Both the position numbers and the translations under genes were made by a program. Positions 1 to 7,837 of a DNA stretch of 12,933 nt are shown here, piece by piece. The number at the start of each line of letters is the position of its first letter. The first letter of the stretch is position 1. The stretch spans positions 1-12,933 of the forward strand of contig SFPC01000052.1 of the NCBI GenBank assembly GCA_004552195.1, given 5' to 3'. The stretch is from Bacteroidales bacterium (GTDB taxonomy: Bacteria > Bacteroidota > Bacteroidia > Bacteroidales > Bacteroidaceae). The notes under the pieces were generated by a model, which ran no database searches, was not told the DNA's origin, and was given only the letters and a program-made list of their open reading frames with translations.

Positions 1-897
1 CCAGAGAATGGCCATGGTGATGATAGAAACGAGGTAAAACACCAATGATTTGCGACCTAAAGCCTTGTTAATCACCAGGATTGATGCCATATTGCATGCA
101 GGACCAGCCATGAGCAGTACAAGTGCAGCTCCAGGTGTAAGACCCTTCATCATCAGTGCAACAGCAATCGGAATGGAGCCTGTTGCGCAAATGTACATGG
201 GAATGGCTATACAAAGCACGAGAACCATACTCAGTTGGGTGTTGCCACGAAACCAGGCAAAGAAATCATCTGGCACAAACACCGTTATCAGTCCTGCTAT
301 TACAAGACCCACCACAAGCCATTTGCCTATATCCTCCATCATCTCAACAAATCCGAATCTCAGGGCTTCACGCATCTTGCCAAGGAAGCCGTTGTTACGG
401 GACTCTCCTTGAACGTGATGACAGGAGCAAGTGTTTTCTTCATGACTGTGCTCATGCTGACAGCAACAAGTGTTTGCCGATGTATCAGCCGAAACTACTT
501 CCTCCTTATCTCCAAATTTGTTGATCAGCCAACCACCCATTATGGCATTGCAGAAAGCTGCAATAGGACGGATAATGGCAAACGGAAGTCCAAGGATAGA
601 GTAAGTGGCAATGATACTGTCAACACCCGTTTCTGGTGTAGCAATGAGGAAAGAAGCCGTAGCACCCCTGGATGCCCCTTGTTTTCTAAGCGACATGGCT
701 GTTGGTATCACTCCACAAGAGCACAATGGCAGCGGAATACCGAACAAGGCACCATAGAATACGGACTTGAAACCTTTGCCTCCAAGATAGCGGTTATACA
801 CCATGCCTGGAACAAAAGCATGCATCACTCCTGCAAAAAAGAATCCCAACAGAAGATAGGGAGACATCTCATTGATAAGATTTAAAACCTCTTGCAT
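1..897 (-). CDS. SO_0444/YraQ-type permease, probable Cu/Zn efflux transporter (3' end outside window)
   Basis: This frame is open from an ATG at 897 to the window edge, giving 299 residues with no stop, so the C-terminus is missing. It is an integral membrane protein with two similar halves, as in the ArsP/DUF318 permease family (PF03773). The first half carries PLCSCGVIP at residues 57-65; the second carries CATGSIPIA at about 237-245 and AGPACNMAS at about 264-272. Between them is a cytosol-sized loop rich in Cys and His (residues 144-161: three consecutive Cys, His148/150/152, Cys157/159, His160/161), a likely metal-binding segment. This combination fits the SO_0444 family annotated as Cu/Zn efflux transporters. 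Substrate is inferred from the family; other members of the superfamily handle organoarsenicals or are uncharacterised. It has its own promoter candidate and is separated from nuoN by a terminator, so it is probably not part of the nuo operon. Confidence 0.8.
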   Translation of the reverse strand, partial: MQEVLNLINEMSPYLLLGFFFAGVMHAFVPGMVYNRYLGGKGFKSVFYGALFGIPLPLCSCGVIPTAMSLRKQGASRGATASFLIATPETGVDSIIATYSILGLPFAIIRPIAAFCNAIMGGWLINKFGDKEEVVSADTSANTCCCQHEHSHEENTCSCHHVQGESRNNGFLGKMREALRFGFVEMMEDIGKWLVVGLVIAGLITVFVPDDFFAWFRGNTQLSMVLVLCIAIPMYICATGSIPIAVALMMKGLTPGAALVLLMAGPACNMASILVINKALGRKSLVFYLVSIITMAILW

Positions 898-928
898 ATT
901 ATTTGTTTATGAGTTTACTTTTCGAGTG

Positions 929-960
929 CAAAGGTACAGAGTCTTTGTTGCAAGTTAAAG
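929..960 (-). promoter_or_regulatory. Promoter candidate for the permease gene
   Basis: On the minus strand, TACCTTTG at 936-929 matches the Bacteroidetes -7 consensus TAnnTTTG. A TTT-containing -33-like stretch (CTTTAA, 960-955) lies about 19-20 bases upstream. The start codon at 897 would then have a short leader of roughly 25 A-rich bases, as is common in Bacteroides. Called from consensus and position only. Confidence 0.55.
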
Positions 961-1094
961 GCATTTTGTTCATACACCCGAGCGCTCATTCTCGGTAGCA
1001 CTGTCTTATACCGTGTGGTAAAGAAATCATGTGTACGTTCGCCCTGCACGCACTTTGGCTTCCACACTCCCACACAACCCGCACAAACGAGGAA

Positions 1095-1136
1095 ACGCCC
1101 TTGACCCCATGCCTGAAGGCATAGGACCAAGGGCGT
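1095..1136 (-). terminator. Hairpin terminator of the nuo operon
   Basis: The two 19-base arms (1095-1113 and 1118-1136) are separated by a 4-base loop and start 35 bases after the nuoN stop. Sixteen positions are Watson-Crick pairs. The other three are G-U wobbles in a minus-strand RNA but mismatches in a plus-strand RNA, which fits a structure selected in the nuo transcript. The U-tract after the stem is short and interrupted, so it may act partly as a 3'-end-protecting hairpin. Confidence 0.8.
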
Positions 1137-1171
1137 CTACCTATTGGAAAGGATGGGTGCCGGGCTGCGGA

Positions 1172-2620
1172 TCAGAGTCCGTAGCTGAACTGCTCAATGT
1201 AGGTGTAGAACACACCGCCCAGACCGAACACGATGACACCGAGCAGGCTCAGCGCAAGGGCCAAGCGGGTGTAGCCGTCACTCTTGAACTTGGCTATCGG
1301 GCTTTCGTTGGGCTTGATGTACATGGCCTTCACGATGAGCAGATAGTAGTAGAGCGAAATGACGGTGTTGGCCAAGGCGATGAACACCAGCAGGGGATAG
1401 CCGGCCTTGAAGGCTGCCATGAACACGAAGAACTTGCTGAAGAATCCGGCGAAGGGCGGAATACCGGCCAACGAGAAGAGGCAGAGCGTCATGAGGAACG
1501 CCAACTTCGGGTTACTTTGGTACAGTCCGTCGTAGTCGCTGATGTTGATTTTTCCGCTGTTCTCCTCGACCGAGGTCATCACGGCGAATGCACCGAGGTT
1601 CGACACCATATAAACCAGCAGGTAGAACACGAGCGAGGTCATGCCCTGTGCCGTGCCGTCCATGATGGCCAGCACCAGGTAACCAGCCTGCGAAATGGCG
1701 GAGAAGGCCATGAATCGCTTGAGGTTGTTCTGGCGGATGGCGAAGAGGTTGGCCACGGTGATGGAGGCCACGATGATCCAGTACATGCCGGTGTTCCAGC
1801 TGTAGAACAGGTCGCTCTGGGCAAAGGCTTTCATCAGGATGGTGAGCAGCACGAAGGCGGCGGAGCCTTTGGAGATGACGCTGAGGAAACCGGTCACCAC
1901 GGTGGGCGCACCTTCGTAGGTGTCGGCGGTCCAGAGGTGGAAGGGTACGAGCGAAATCTTGAAGCCCATGCCGGTGATGAAGAGCACGAGGCCGAAGATG
2001 CTGAGCAACGAGCCGTCGAGCAGGGCACCGATCTCGTCAAAGTAGAGCGTGCCCGTAGCACCGTAGATGAGGGAGATGCCGTAGAGCAGGAGTGCGCTGG
2101 AGAAGAGGGCCAGGAGGATGAACTTCGCGCCGGCTTCGGCACTCTCCACGCGGCGTTTGTCGAAGGCCACCAATGCCGTCATGGGCACGGAGGCCAGTTC
2201 GAGACCGATGAAGAACATCAGGAAGTGGCCGCTCGAAATCATGAAGTACATACCCAGCAGGGTGAAGAGCACGAGCATGTAGAACTCGCCCTGCTTCATC
2301 AGGTTCTCCTCGCGGCTCAGCCATTTGTGGGCCATGAGGCAGACAATCAGGGTGCCGACATTGAGCACACTCTTCATGATGGTCATCATGGGGGTGTACT
2401 GGTACATGCCACCGAAGGCCTCACAGCTCTCCGCACTGCAGCAGGGCAGCAGGTTGAGCGCGGTGTGGACGGTGAGCAGGACGACAGGCAGGCAGGTATT
2501 GTAAACTCCTTTCCCGCTCTTCTTGTCGGGACACATGAAGAGGTCGGCTATGAACAGGATCAGGATCACTGCCAGCAGCGACAACTCTTCGTGCATATAG
2601 AGAAATTGTGAATAATCCAT
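1172..2620 (-). CDS. nuoN: NADH-quinone oxidoreductase subunit N (complex I membrane arm)
   Basis: This 482-residue protein is one of the three Mrp-antiporter-like proton-pumping subunits of respiratory complex I, in the cytoplasmic membrane next to NuoK and NuoM. It is hydrophobic throughout. The key ionisable residues are present: Glu141 in [11 protein letters not shown] (TM5), Lys221 in [14 protein letters not shown] (TM7), Lys251 in VISKGSAAF (TM8) and Lys396 in [11 protein letters not shown] (TM12). Length is normal for the family. The start at 2620 puts it 26 bases after the nuoM stop; no strong Shine-Dalgarno is visible, as is usual in Bacteroides, and a second Met at residue 9 is a weaker alternative. 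It is the last gene of the operon, with the terminator 35 bases beyond its stop. A long plus-strand open frame across it is a composition artefact. Confidence 0.97.
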   Translation of the reverse strand: MDYSQFLYMHEELSLLAVILILFIADLFMCPDKKSGKGVYNTCLPVVLLTVHTALNLLPCCSAESCEAFGGMYQYTPMMTIMKSVLNVGTLIVCLMAHKWLSREENLMKQGEFYMLVLFTLLGMYFMISSGHFLMFFIGLELASVPMTALVAFDKRRVESAEAGAKFILLALFSSALLLYGISLIYGATGTLYFDEIGALLDGSLLSIFGLVLFITGMGFKISLVPFHLWTADTYEGAPTVVTGFLSVISKGSAAFVLLTILMKAFAQSDLFYSWNTGMYWIIVASITVANLFAIRQNNLKRFMAFSAISQAGYLVLAIMDGTAQGMTSLVFYLLVYMVSNLGAFAVMTSVEENSGKINISDYDGLYQSNPKLAFLMTLCLFSLAGIPPFAGFFSKFFVFMAAFKAGYPLLVFIALANTVISLYYYLLIVKAMYIKPNESPIAKFKSDGYTRLALALSLLGVIVFGLGGVFYTYIEQFSYGL

Positions 2621-2646
2621 ATTGAGACTTGAGAGTTGGGGAGTTG

Positions 2647-4179
2647 TTAGTTAAAAGGATTGCACGTTGAAACGACGTGTCCCGTGGCATGGATGTGGTC
2701 CACGATGGGAGCTACGCCGGTGGTAATCATGTCGCTCACCCAAAGCGGAGCCATACCGAGGGCGGCAACGGCCAGGATGAGGCAGATAACGGAGAAGCGT
2801 TCGTCCCACGTGGCATCGGTCAGCTGGAGATGATGCTCGTTGGTGCAGGTGCCGTAGAGTATCTTTCCGACTACACGCAGAATGTAGACGGCGGTGATGA
2901 CGATACTGCTGCACGCGGCAATGGTGAGCACGCGGTGGAACGTATCGGCATTTTGGAAGGAACCTACGAAGATGGTCATCTCAGCAATGAAACCCGAGAA
3001 ACCGGGCAGACCGAGGTTGGCCAGACCGGCCAGGATGTAGCCCACGGAGAGGAAGGGCATGATGCGCATCAGGCCGTTCAGCTCGCGGATGTCGCGGGTG
3101 TGGGTACGTCCATAAATCATACCGATCAGGGCAAAGAAGAGGGCGGTCATGAGGCCGTGGCTCAACATCTGCAGCACGGCACCCGTGCAGGACGTCTGGT
3201 TGAGCATCAGGATGGCGAACAGCACAAGGCCGCAGTGCGACACGGAGCTGTAGGCGTTGATGTACTTGAGGTCGGTCTGCACGCAGGCAGAGAAGGCACC
3301 GTAAACCACGGAGATGCCGGTGAGGATAAGGAATATCCAGCCCAGCTCGTGGGTGGCTTCGGGCATGAGGTACATGGCAATGCGGAAGCAGCCGTAACCT
3401 CCCAGCTTCATGAGCACACCGGCGTGGAGCATGGACACGGCGGTAGGCGCGGAGGCGTGACCGTCGGGGCTCCAGGTGTGGAAGGGGAAGAGGGCACCGA
3501 GCACACCGAAACCGATGAAGGTCAAGGGGAACCAGATGCACTGCTGGCCGAAGTCGATGGCATGGGCACCGCCCGTGTGGTTGGCTATCTCGACGATGTT
3601 CATCGTCTGGCCGCCGGCACCGTAAAAGATGCCGAAGATGCCGCACATGAGGAAGGCGGAACCGCCCATGAGCATCAGGGTGAGCTTCATGGCGGCGTAT
3701 TCCTTCTTACCGCTACCCCACACGCCGATGAGGAGGTACATGGGGATGAGGGCGATTTCGTAGAACATGAACATGGCGAACATGTCCACAGAAATGAAGA
3801 AGCCGAACACACCAAGGCTGAGCAGGGTGAACCAAAGGAAGTATTCCTTGGTGAGGGGCTTGAGCTGCCATGAGGCAAAGGTGCCGGTGAACACGATGAC
3901 GGCGGAGAGCAGCAGCATGGCCACGCTGATGCCGTCGACACCTACCGAATACTTGATGTGAAGCGGTTCGAACCAGTTGAACGAGGCGGTGTAGAGCATC
4001 TCATCGGTAGCTCCTGCCGCACGGTCGCCCAGGAAGGTAATGGTCAGATACCCGGCCAGCACTAGCAAGGCGGTACTGCCGGCTACCATCACCGCACGCA
4101 CGCCCTTCACATCGCGGGCCAGCCACAATCCAAGCAGCATGACCAGGGGTATGAGAACAAATAATGATAGAAAATTCAT
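2647..4179 (-). CDS. nuoM: NADH-quinone oxidoreductase subunit M (complex I membrane arm)
   Basis: This 510-residue antiporter-like subunit is the middle of the three proton-pumping modules, between NuoN and NuoL. The usual landmarks are present: Glu141 in [16 protein letters not shown] (TM5), [17 protein letters not shown] at about 231-247, Lys258 in [12 protein letters not shown] (TM8), and Glu400 in GFSGFIAEM (TM12; NuoM normally has Glu where NuoL and NuoN have Lys). The residue that aligns with the TM7 lysine is not Lys. The local sequence is [13 protein letters not shown], where many NuoM proteins have FAVK-x-P before the same LFPFHTW, so Leu227 occupies the lysine position. Other charged residues nearby may compensate, or this may be a variant shared by a lineage. 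The gene lies 167 bases after the nuoL stop, a gap holding an intergenic repeat, and 26 bases before nuoN. Confidence 0.97.
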   Translation of the reverse strand: MNFLSLFVLIPLVMLLGLWLARDVKGVRAVMVAGSTALLVLAGYLTITFLGDRAAGATDEMLYTASFNWFEPLHIKYSVGVDGISVAMLLLSAVIVFTGTFASWQLKPLTKEYFLWFTLLSLGVFGFFISVDMFAMFMFYEIALIPMYLLIGVWGSGKKEYAAMKLTLMLMGGSAFLMCGIFGIFYGAGGQTMNIVEIANHTGGAHAIDFGQQCIWFPLTFIGFGVLGALFPFHTWSPDGHASAPTAVSMLHAGVLMKLGGYGCFRIAMYLMPEATHELGWIFLILTGISVVYGAFSACVQTDLKYINAYSSVSHCGLVLFAILMLNQTSCTGAVLQMLSHGLMTALFFALIGMIYGRTHTRDIRELNGLMRIMPFLSVGYILAGLANLGLPGFSGFIAEMTIFVGSFQNADTFHRVLTIAACSSIVITAVYILRVVGKILYGTCTNEHHLQLTDATWDERFSVICLILAVAALGMAPLWVSDMITTGVAPIVDHIHATGHVVSTCNPFN

Positions 4180-4283
4180 GGTGATGAAGTGAATTAAATT
4201 GTGATGGGGATTGAGCGTCGTTATTGTCGGAGCAATTGGGCTATGATGGTTTTGATGATGACTGTTTGGAGGGCTGGGTATGG

Positions 4284-4337
4284 CCCGCTCAAATAGAAAC
4301 TTTATAACCTCATGGCCTTATCTCCTATAACCTTATC
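4284..4337. repeat. Intergenic repeat copy in the nuoL-nuoM gap
   Basis: This copy, read on the plus strand, starts CCCGCTCA and contains ACTTTATAACCTCAT followed by CTTATCTCCTATAACCTTATC. Its last 21 bases match those of the copy at 6346-6395 at 19 of 21 positions. It begins 9 bases after the nuoL stop in transcription order. I found no partner in inverted orientation in this gap. The rest of the gap (4180-4283) shows no gene, only a weak 4-base-stem hairpin near 4271-4286. Confidence 0.7.
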
Positions 4338-4346
4338 CCCAAAATC

Positions 4347-6251
4347 CTATGCCAATGCCATAATGGCCAGCAGGGCCAGTGTGCCAAGCAGGAACACGAA
4401 AGCATACTTCTGTACCGAACCGCTTTGGAATCCACGTATCTGGAAGCTGAGGGCGTTGGTGCCCCAGGCCAGGAAGTTGAAGAAACCGTCTACCACGTGG
4501 CGGTCGAACCAGGCAATGGGCTTCGACACGTGGGCGAAGATGATGCGGTGGGTGATGTACTGGTAAACCTCGTCAAGATAGAAGCGCTTGTATGCCCACT
4601 GGTGGAGCTTGCTGAACTTCTCGGTCATGGCATCGGCCTTGGGCTGACGCTCACCGATATACATATAGGTGGCCAGGAAGATGGAGGCTACGGCAATGAT
4701 GATGGACGTGCCGGCCACGTTCCAGTCGAGGTGGATGTCGTAAGCCACACCGTCGGCACTTACAAAGTGGCCGAAGGGGATGAAACCTGCCACACACGTA
4801 ACCACTGCCAGGAACATCAGGGGGAAGGTCATGGTGAGCGGTGCCTCGTGCGGCGTGTGGTGGGCGTGCAGCTCCTTGTTCTCCGTGCCCCAGAAGATGC
4901 CGAAGTACAGACGGAACATATAGAATGCCGTCATGGCGGCGATGGCCGTCATAATCCAGCCCATGGCGGGCATGTAGGCAAAGGCTGCCGTGAGGATTTC
5001 GTCCTTCGAGAAGAAGCCCGAGAAGGGAGGTATGCCGCTGATGGCCAGACAGGCAATGAGGAAAGTAATGTGCGTGATGGGCATGTACTTGCGCAGTCCA
5101 CCCATGGCCGACATCTCGTTGCTGTGTACGGCATGGATGATGCAGCCGGCCCCGAGGAAGAGCAACGCCTTGAACATGGCGTGGGTGAAGAGGTGGAACA
5201 TGGAGGCCATGTAACCCAGCGAACCCACGTGTTCGTGGCCGGTGGTGTATTCGGTGCATACACCGAGTGATACCATCATGAAGGCAATCTGCGAGATGGT
5301 GGAGAAGGCCAGCACGCGCTTGATGTCACTCTGGCAGCAGGCCACGGCGGCAGCGTAGAAGGCGGTGAAGGCTCCCACCCACGCCACTACGTGAAGGGCA
5401 TCGGGAGCGTACTCAATCCACAAGGGGAAGAGACGGGCAATCTGGAACACACCGGCCACAACCATCGTGGCGGCATGGATGAGGGCTGACACGGGGGTCG
5501 GGCCTTCCATGGCATCGGGCAGCCAGATGTGGAGGGGGAACATGGCACTCTTACCGGCACCGCCGATGAACATGAGGAACAGGGCGGTGGGCAGCATCAT
5601 GGCTCCCTGGGCAAAACCTTCCTGGCAGAACTCAAAGCCGAAGGAGCGGCAGTAGTAACCATAGATGAGGATACCGATAAGGAAGAACATATCGGCAAAG
5701 CGGGTTACGATGAATGCCTTCTTCGAAGCGGCGATGGCTGCGGGGGAGGTGTAGTAGAAACCGATGAGCAGGTAGGAGGAAACGCCCACCAACTCCCAGA
5801 ACATGTACATCTGGAATATGTTGGTGGCCACCACCAGTCCGAGCATGGACATGGTGAAGAGGCTCAGGAAAGCGTAGTAACGCTGGAAGCCGCGTTCGCC
5901 GTGCATATAGCCGAAAGAGTAGATATGCACCATGAGCGACACCGTGGAGATGACGATGAGCATCATCACGGAGATGGGGTCAAGCATGATACCCATGTCG
6001 AAGCTCAGCCCTTCCACAAAGAAGGGAAGCCACTGAAAGTTGTAGGGCACCAGCGTGGGCAGCACTCCTTCGGCCGTCCGGGCGGTCTCGAAGAAGTAGG
6101 TGTATGCCGTGGAGTACGACAGGGCCGCAACTGCCAGCAATACTGCCGTACCCACCAAGCCGGCGGCTTTGTGGCTGAACCATTTCCCGAACACTCCCAG
6201 GAGGATGAACGAGAAGAATGGCAGCAGAAGAATTAGAATTGTTGATTCCAT
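4347..6251 (-). CDS. nuoL: NADH-quinone oxidoreductase subunit L (complex I membrane arm, distal pump)
   Basis: This 634-residue protein is the distal antiporter-like proton-pumping subunit. In known complexes its C-terminal lateral helix braces the membrane arm. The full set of essential charged residues is visible: Glu153 in MFWELVGVSSYLLIGFYY (TM5), Lys234 in GGAGKSAMFPLHIWLPDAME (TM7), Lys361 in THAMFKALLFLGAG, and Lys416 in PPFSGFFSKDEIL (TM12). Length agrees with the family (about 600-650), including the C-terminal extension that NuoM and NuoN lack. It starts with ATG at 6251, 166 bases after the nuoK stop; that gap carries an inverted pair of repeat copies. No strong Shine-Dalgarno precedes the start. 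No truncation or frameshift is visible. Confidence 0.97.
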   Translation of the reverse strand: MESTILILLLPFFSFILLGVFGKWFSHKAAGLVGTAVLLAVAALSYSTAYTYFFETARTAEGVLPTLVPYNFQWLPFFVEGLSFDMGIMLDPISVMMLIVISTVSLMVHIYSFGYMHGERGFQRYYAFLSLFTMSMLGLVVATNIFQMYMFWELVGVSSYLLIGFYYTSPAAIAASKKAFIVTRFADMFFLIGILIYGYYCRSFGFEFCQEGFAQGAMMLPTALFLMFIGGAGKSAMFPLHIWLPDAMEGPTPVSALIHAATMVVAGVFQIARLFPLWIEYAPDALHVVAWVGAFTAFYAAAVACCQSDIKRVLAFSTISQIAFMMVSLGVCTEYTTGHEHVGSLGYMASMFHLFTHAMFKALLFLGAGCIIHAVHSNEMSAMGGLRKYMPITHITFLIACLAISGIPPFSGFFSKDEILTAAFAYMPAMGWIMTAIAAMTAFYMFRLYFGIFWGTENKELHAHHTPHEAPLTMTFPLMFLAVVTCVAGFIPFGHFVSADGVAYDIHLDWNVAGTSIIIAVASIFLATYMYIGERQPKADAMTEKFSKLHQWAYKRFYLDEVYQYITHRIIFAHVSKPIAWFDRHVVDGFFNFLAWGTNALSFQIRGFQSGSVQKYAFVFLLGTLALLAIMALA

Positions 6252-6295
6252 TGCGATTTGTTAGTCTTGTATTTCGGGGTGAGGCAATTTCTGTT

Positions 6296-6325
6296 GGTTA
6301 TGAGGTTTCAGGTTATAATAATACT
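6296..6325. repeat. Inverted-orientation repeat copy in the nuoK-nuoL gap
   Basis: On the plus strand this stretch reads GGTTATGAGGTTTC, then AGGTTATAATAATACT. It is a degenerate reverse-complement relative of the TTATAACCTCAT repeat and resembles the arm at 8950-8973. It pairs imperfectly with the copy at 6346-6395: 12 of 16 bases of its inner part match the reverse complement of 6353-6368. Confidence 0.6.
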
Positions 6326-6345
6326 ATTGGGAGGCAGAATTCCCG

Positions 6346-6395
6346 CCCGCTCAGTAACTTAATAACCTTTTAATCTTATCTCTTATAACCTCATC
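6346..6395. repeat. Intergenic repeat copy in the nuoK-nuoL gap
   Basis: Plus-strand reading: CCCGCTCAGTAACTTAATAACC, then CTTATCTCTTATAACCTCATC. It is homologous to the copies at 4284-4337 and 9468-9518. It starts 22 bases after the nuoK stop in transcription order, much like the other copies, which start 9 and about 3-20 bases after their upstream gene. No gene lies in the 166-base gap. Confidence 0.7.
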
Positions 6396-6417
6396 AACCG
6401 CCTTACGTCCCAAAATG

Positions 6418-6726
6418 TTACCACTTCATCTTCTCCAACTCATCCACCTGAATGTTCTTGAGCATCCGGTAGATGTTAGTCATGATGGCTATGGCAATGG
6501 CACTTTCGGCTGCCGAGATGGCAATGGAGAAGAGTGCGAAGAAATAGCCTTCATAACCGTCGGGATAAAGCATACGGTTAAACACTGCGAAGTTAAGGTC
6601 GGTGGCATTGAGCATGAGTTCCACCGAGAGGAGTATGGCCAATGTGCTGCGGCGCGTCAGGAAACCGAAAACGCCGGCAAACATCATGACAGCCGATACG
6701 ATGAGGAGATATTCAATCTGTATCAT
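6418..6726 (-). CDS. nuoK: NADH-quinone oxidoreductase subunit K (complex I membrane arm)
   Basis: This 102-residue, three-helix protein is homologous to MrpC and forms part of the proton path between NuoH/J and NuoN. The two essential membrane glutamates are present: Glu36 in LLSVELMLNA and Glu74 in SAAESAIAIAI. They match Glu36 and Glu72 of the E. coli protein within a two-residue offset. The usual ANLNF after the first glutamate motif reads ATDLNF here, with an Asp at 43. The length is normal. It follows nuoJ after 33 bases. A 166-base repeat-bearing gap separates it from nuoL. Confidence 0.96.
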   Translation of the reverse strand: MIQIEYLLIVSAVMMFAGVFGFLTRRSTLAILLSVELMLNATDLNFAVFNRMLYPDGYEGYFFALFSIAISAAESAIAIAIMTNIYRMLKNIQVDELEKMKW

Positions 6727-6759
6727 ACTGAATGGTCTGTTTTCTGAGAAATTTCCGGT

Positions 6760-7281
6760 TTATCGTTTGCGCGCAATCAGCAAGGCTCCCACGATGCAGG
6801 CAAGCAGCAACACACTGACTGCCTCGAAAGGCAACAGGTAGCCGCCCTCGCCGGTGGAGAGCATGTTGGCACCGATGGAGTTGATGGATGTAACGGCACT
6901 GGCGGTTTCGCTGGGTGCTTCAAGCACATACGACTTGAACTGATGGGTGAGCACCACGCCTGCAAAGGCCAGGAAACCGACCAGGCTGAGCAAGAAGCCC
7001 CAAGAGGCATCCTTGGCCTTGCGCTTGAAGGTCTCGTCCTTTGCACCTTCCGTCAGCAGGATGGAGAACACGTACAGCACGATGATGCCGCCGGCGTAGA
7101 CCATCACCTGGACCGAGCCGAGGAACGTGTAGCCCATCAGGAAGTACATACCCGCAGTGCCCAGCAGCACGAAGAGCAGGTATGTGGCCGCACGCACAAT
7201 GCTCTTTGTCATCACTGTGGCCAGCGATGAGAGCATGATGAGTACCGCCAATATGACGAACATGATATTTTGAGAATTCAT
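6760..7281 (-). CDS. nuoJ: NADH-quinone oxidoreductase subunit J (complex I membrane arm)
   Basis: This 173-residue hydrophobic protein is the complex I subunit whose third helix carries the pi-bulge implicated in coupling quinone chemistry to proton pumping. The diagnostic block is present at about residues 33-77: YLLFVLLGTAGMYFLMGYTF, then GSVQVMVYAGGIIVLYVF. A basic stretch, KRKAK, follows this block. The C-terminus is short (ending LLIARKR), and the protein is close to E. coli NuoJ in length. It sits in the conserved I-J-K order, 78 bases after the nuoI stop and 33 bases before nuoK. The ATG at 7281 is the only sensible start. Confidence 0.95.
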   Translation of the reverse strand: MNSQNIMFVILAVLIMLSSLATVMTKSIVRAATYLLFVLLGTAGMYFLMGYTFLGSVQVMVYAGGIIVLYVFSILLTEGAKDETFKRKAKDASWGFLLSLVGFLAFAGVVLTHQFKSYVLEAPSETASAVTSINSIGANMLSTGEGGYLLPFEAVSVLLLACIVGALLIARKR

Positions 7282-7359
7282 TACGTTTGGTTTTATTTCG
7301 TTGGAGACTTGGTAAGCCGTCTTGCGGACTGTTCCATATCGTCAACGCTGAACTGAAAA

Positions 7360-7824
7360 TTATTCCTTCACGCACTTGCTGCCCTCGTGGTTGAGCACCT
7401 TCTTGAGCTTCGAGCGGTCGAACACGGCGTTCTCGTAGCTCTGGTCGAAGGTGATGGCACCGTGGGGACAGGCGCGGGTGCAGAGTTGGCAGAACATGCA
7501 GGAGCCGAGGTCATACTCGTATTTCACGAGGCGTTTCTTCTTCTTGCCGTCGGCAGTTTCGTAGAACTCGCTCGTCACCTTGATGGTATCGTTCGGGCAG
7601 GCCATCTGGCACAGACCGCAACCGACGCACTGGTGCTGGTTCTGCTCGTTGTGGGGCATCGTGAGGGAACCGCGAAAGCGGTCGAACATGACGTTCGTAT
7701 CGCGGTTTTCGGGATATTGTTCGGTAATCTTCGGGGTGAAGAACTCGCGCATCGTGGTCTTCAAACCTGTGGTGAGGCTCTTCAGTCCGTCGGCAATACC
7801 GCCTAAATAACTTTTTTCTTCCAT
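7360..7824 (-). CDS. nuoI: NADH-quinone oxidoreductase subunit I, two [4Fe-4S] ferredoxin-like protein
   Basis: This 154-residue protein of the peripheral arm holds the two tetranuclear clusters N6a and N6b, which pass electrons to cluster N2 in NuoB. Two classic motifs are visible: CVGCGLCQMACP (Cys66, 69, 72, 76) and CMFCQLCTRACP (Cys109, 112, 115, 119). The N-terminal helix region (GLKSLTTGLKTTMREFFTPK) anchors it to the membrane side in the family. A lysine run (KKKK, residues 94-97) separates the two cluster halves. It starts 13 bases after the nuoH stop. In a complex without NuoEFG this subunit is near the electron entry point, so the two clusters may accept electrons from an unidentified donor. 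Confidence 0.97.
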   Translation of the reverse strand: MEEKSYLGGIADGLKSLTTGLKTTMREFFTPKITEQYPENRDTNVMFDRFRGSLTMPHNEQNQHQCVGCGLCQMACPNDTIKVTSEFYETADGKKKKRLVKYEYDLGSCMFCQLCTRACPHGAITFDQSYENAVFDRSKLKKVLNHEGSKCVKE

Positions 7825-7837
7825 GAGTCTTTACCGA

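Noticed and set aside
50..885. Overlapping plus-strand frames opposite the permease
   Set aside because: The minus strand encodes a well-formed permease with conserved motifs across the whole region.
915..1130. 71-codon minus-strand frame between nuoN and the permease
   Set aside because: It runs through most of the nuo terminator hairpin and the permease promoter candidate, and resembles no family I know.
1031..2611. 526-codon plus-strand open frame opposite nuoN
   Set aside because: It is antisense to a clear nuoN and has a His/Glu/Gly/Gln-rich composition, typical of the shadow of a GC-rich membrane protein gene. No domain is recognisable.
2677..3873. 398-codon plus-strand open frame opposite nuoM
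   Set aside because: It has the same His/Glu/Gly-rich shadow composition and no start context. The opposite strand encodes NuoM with conserved residues.
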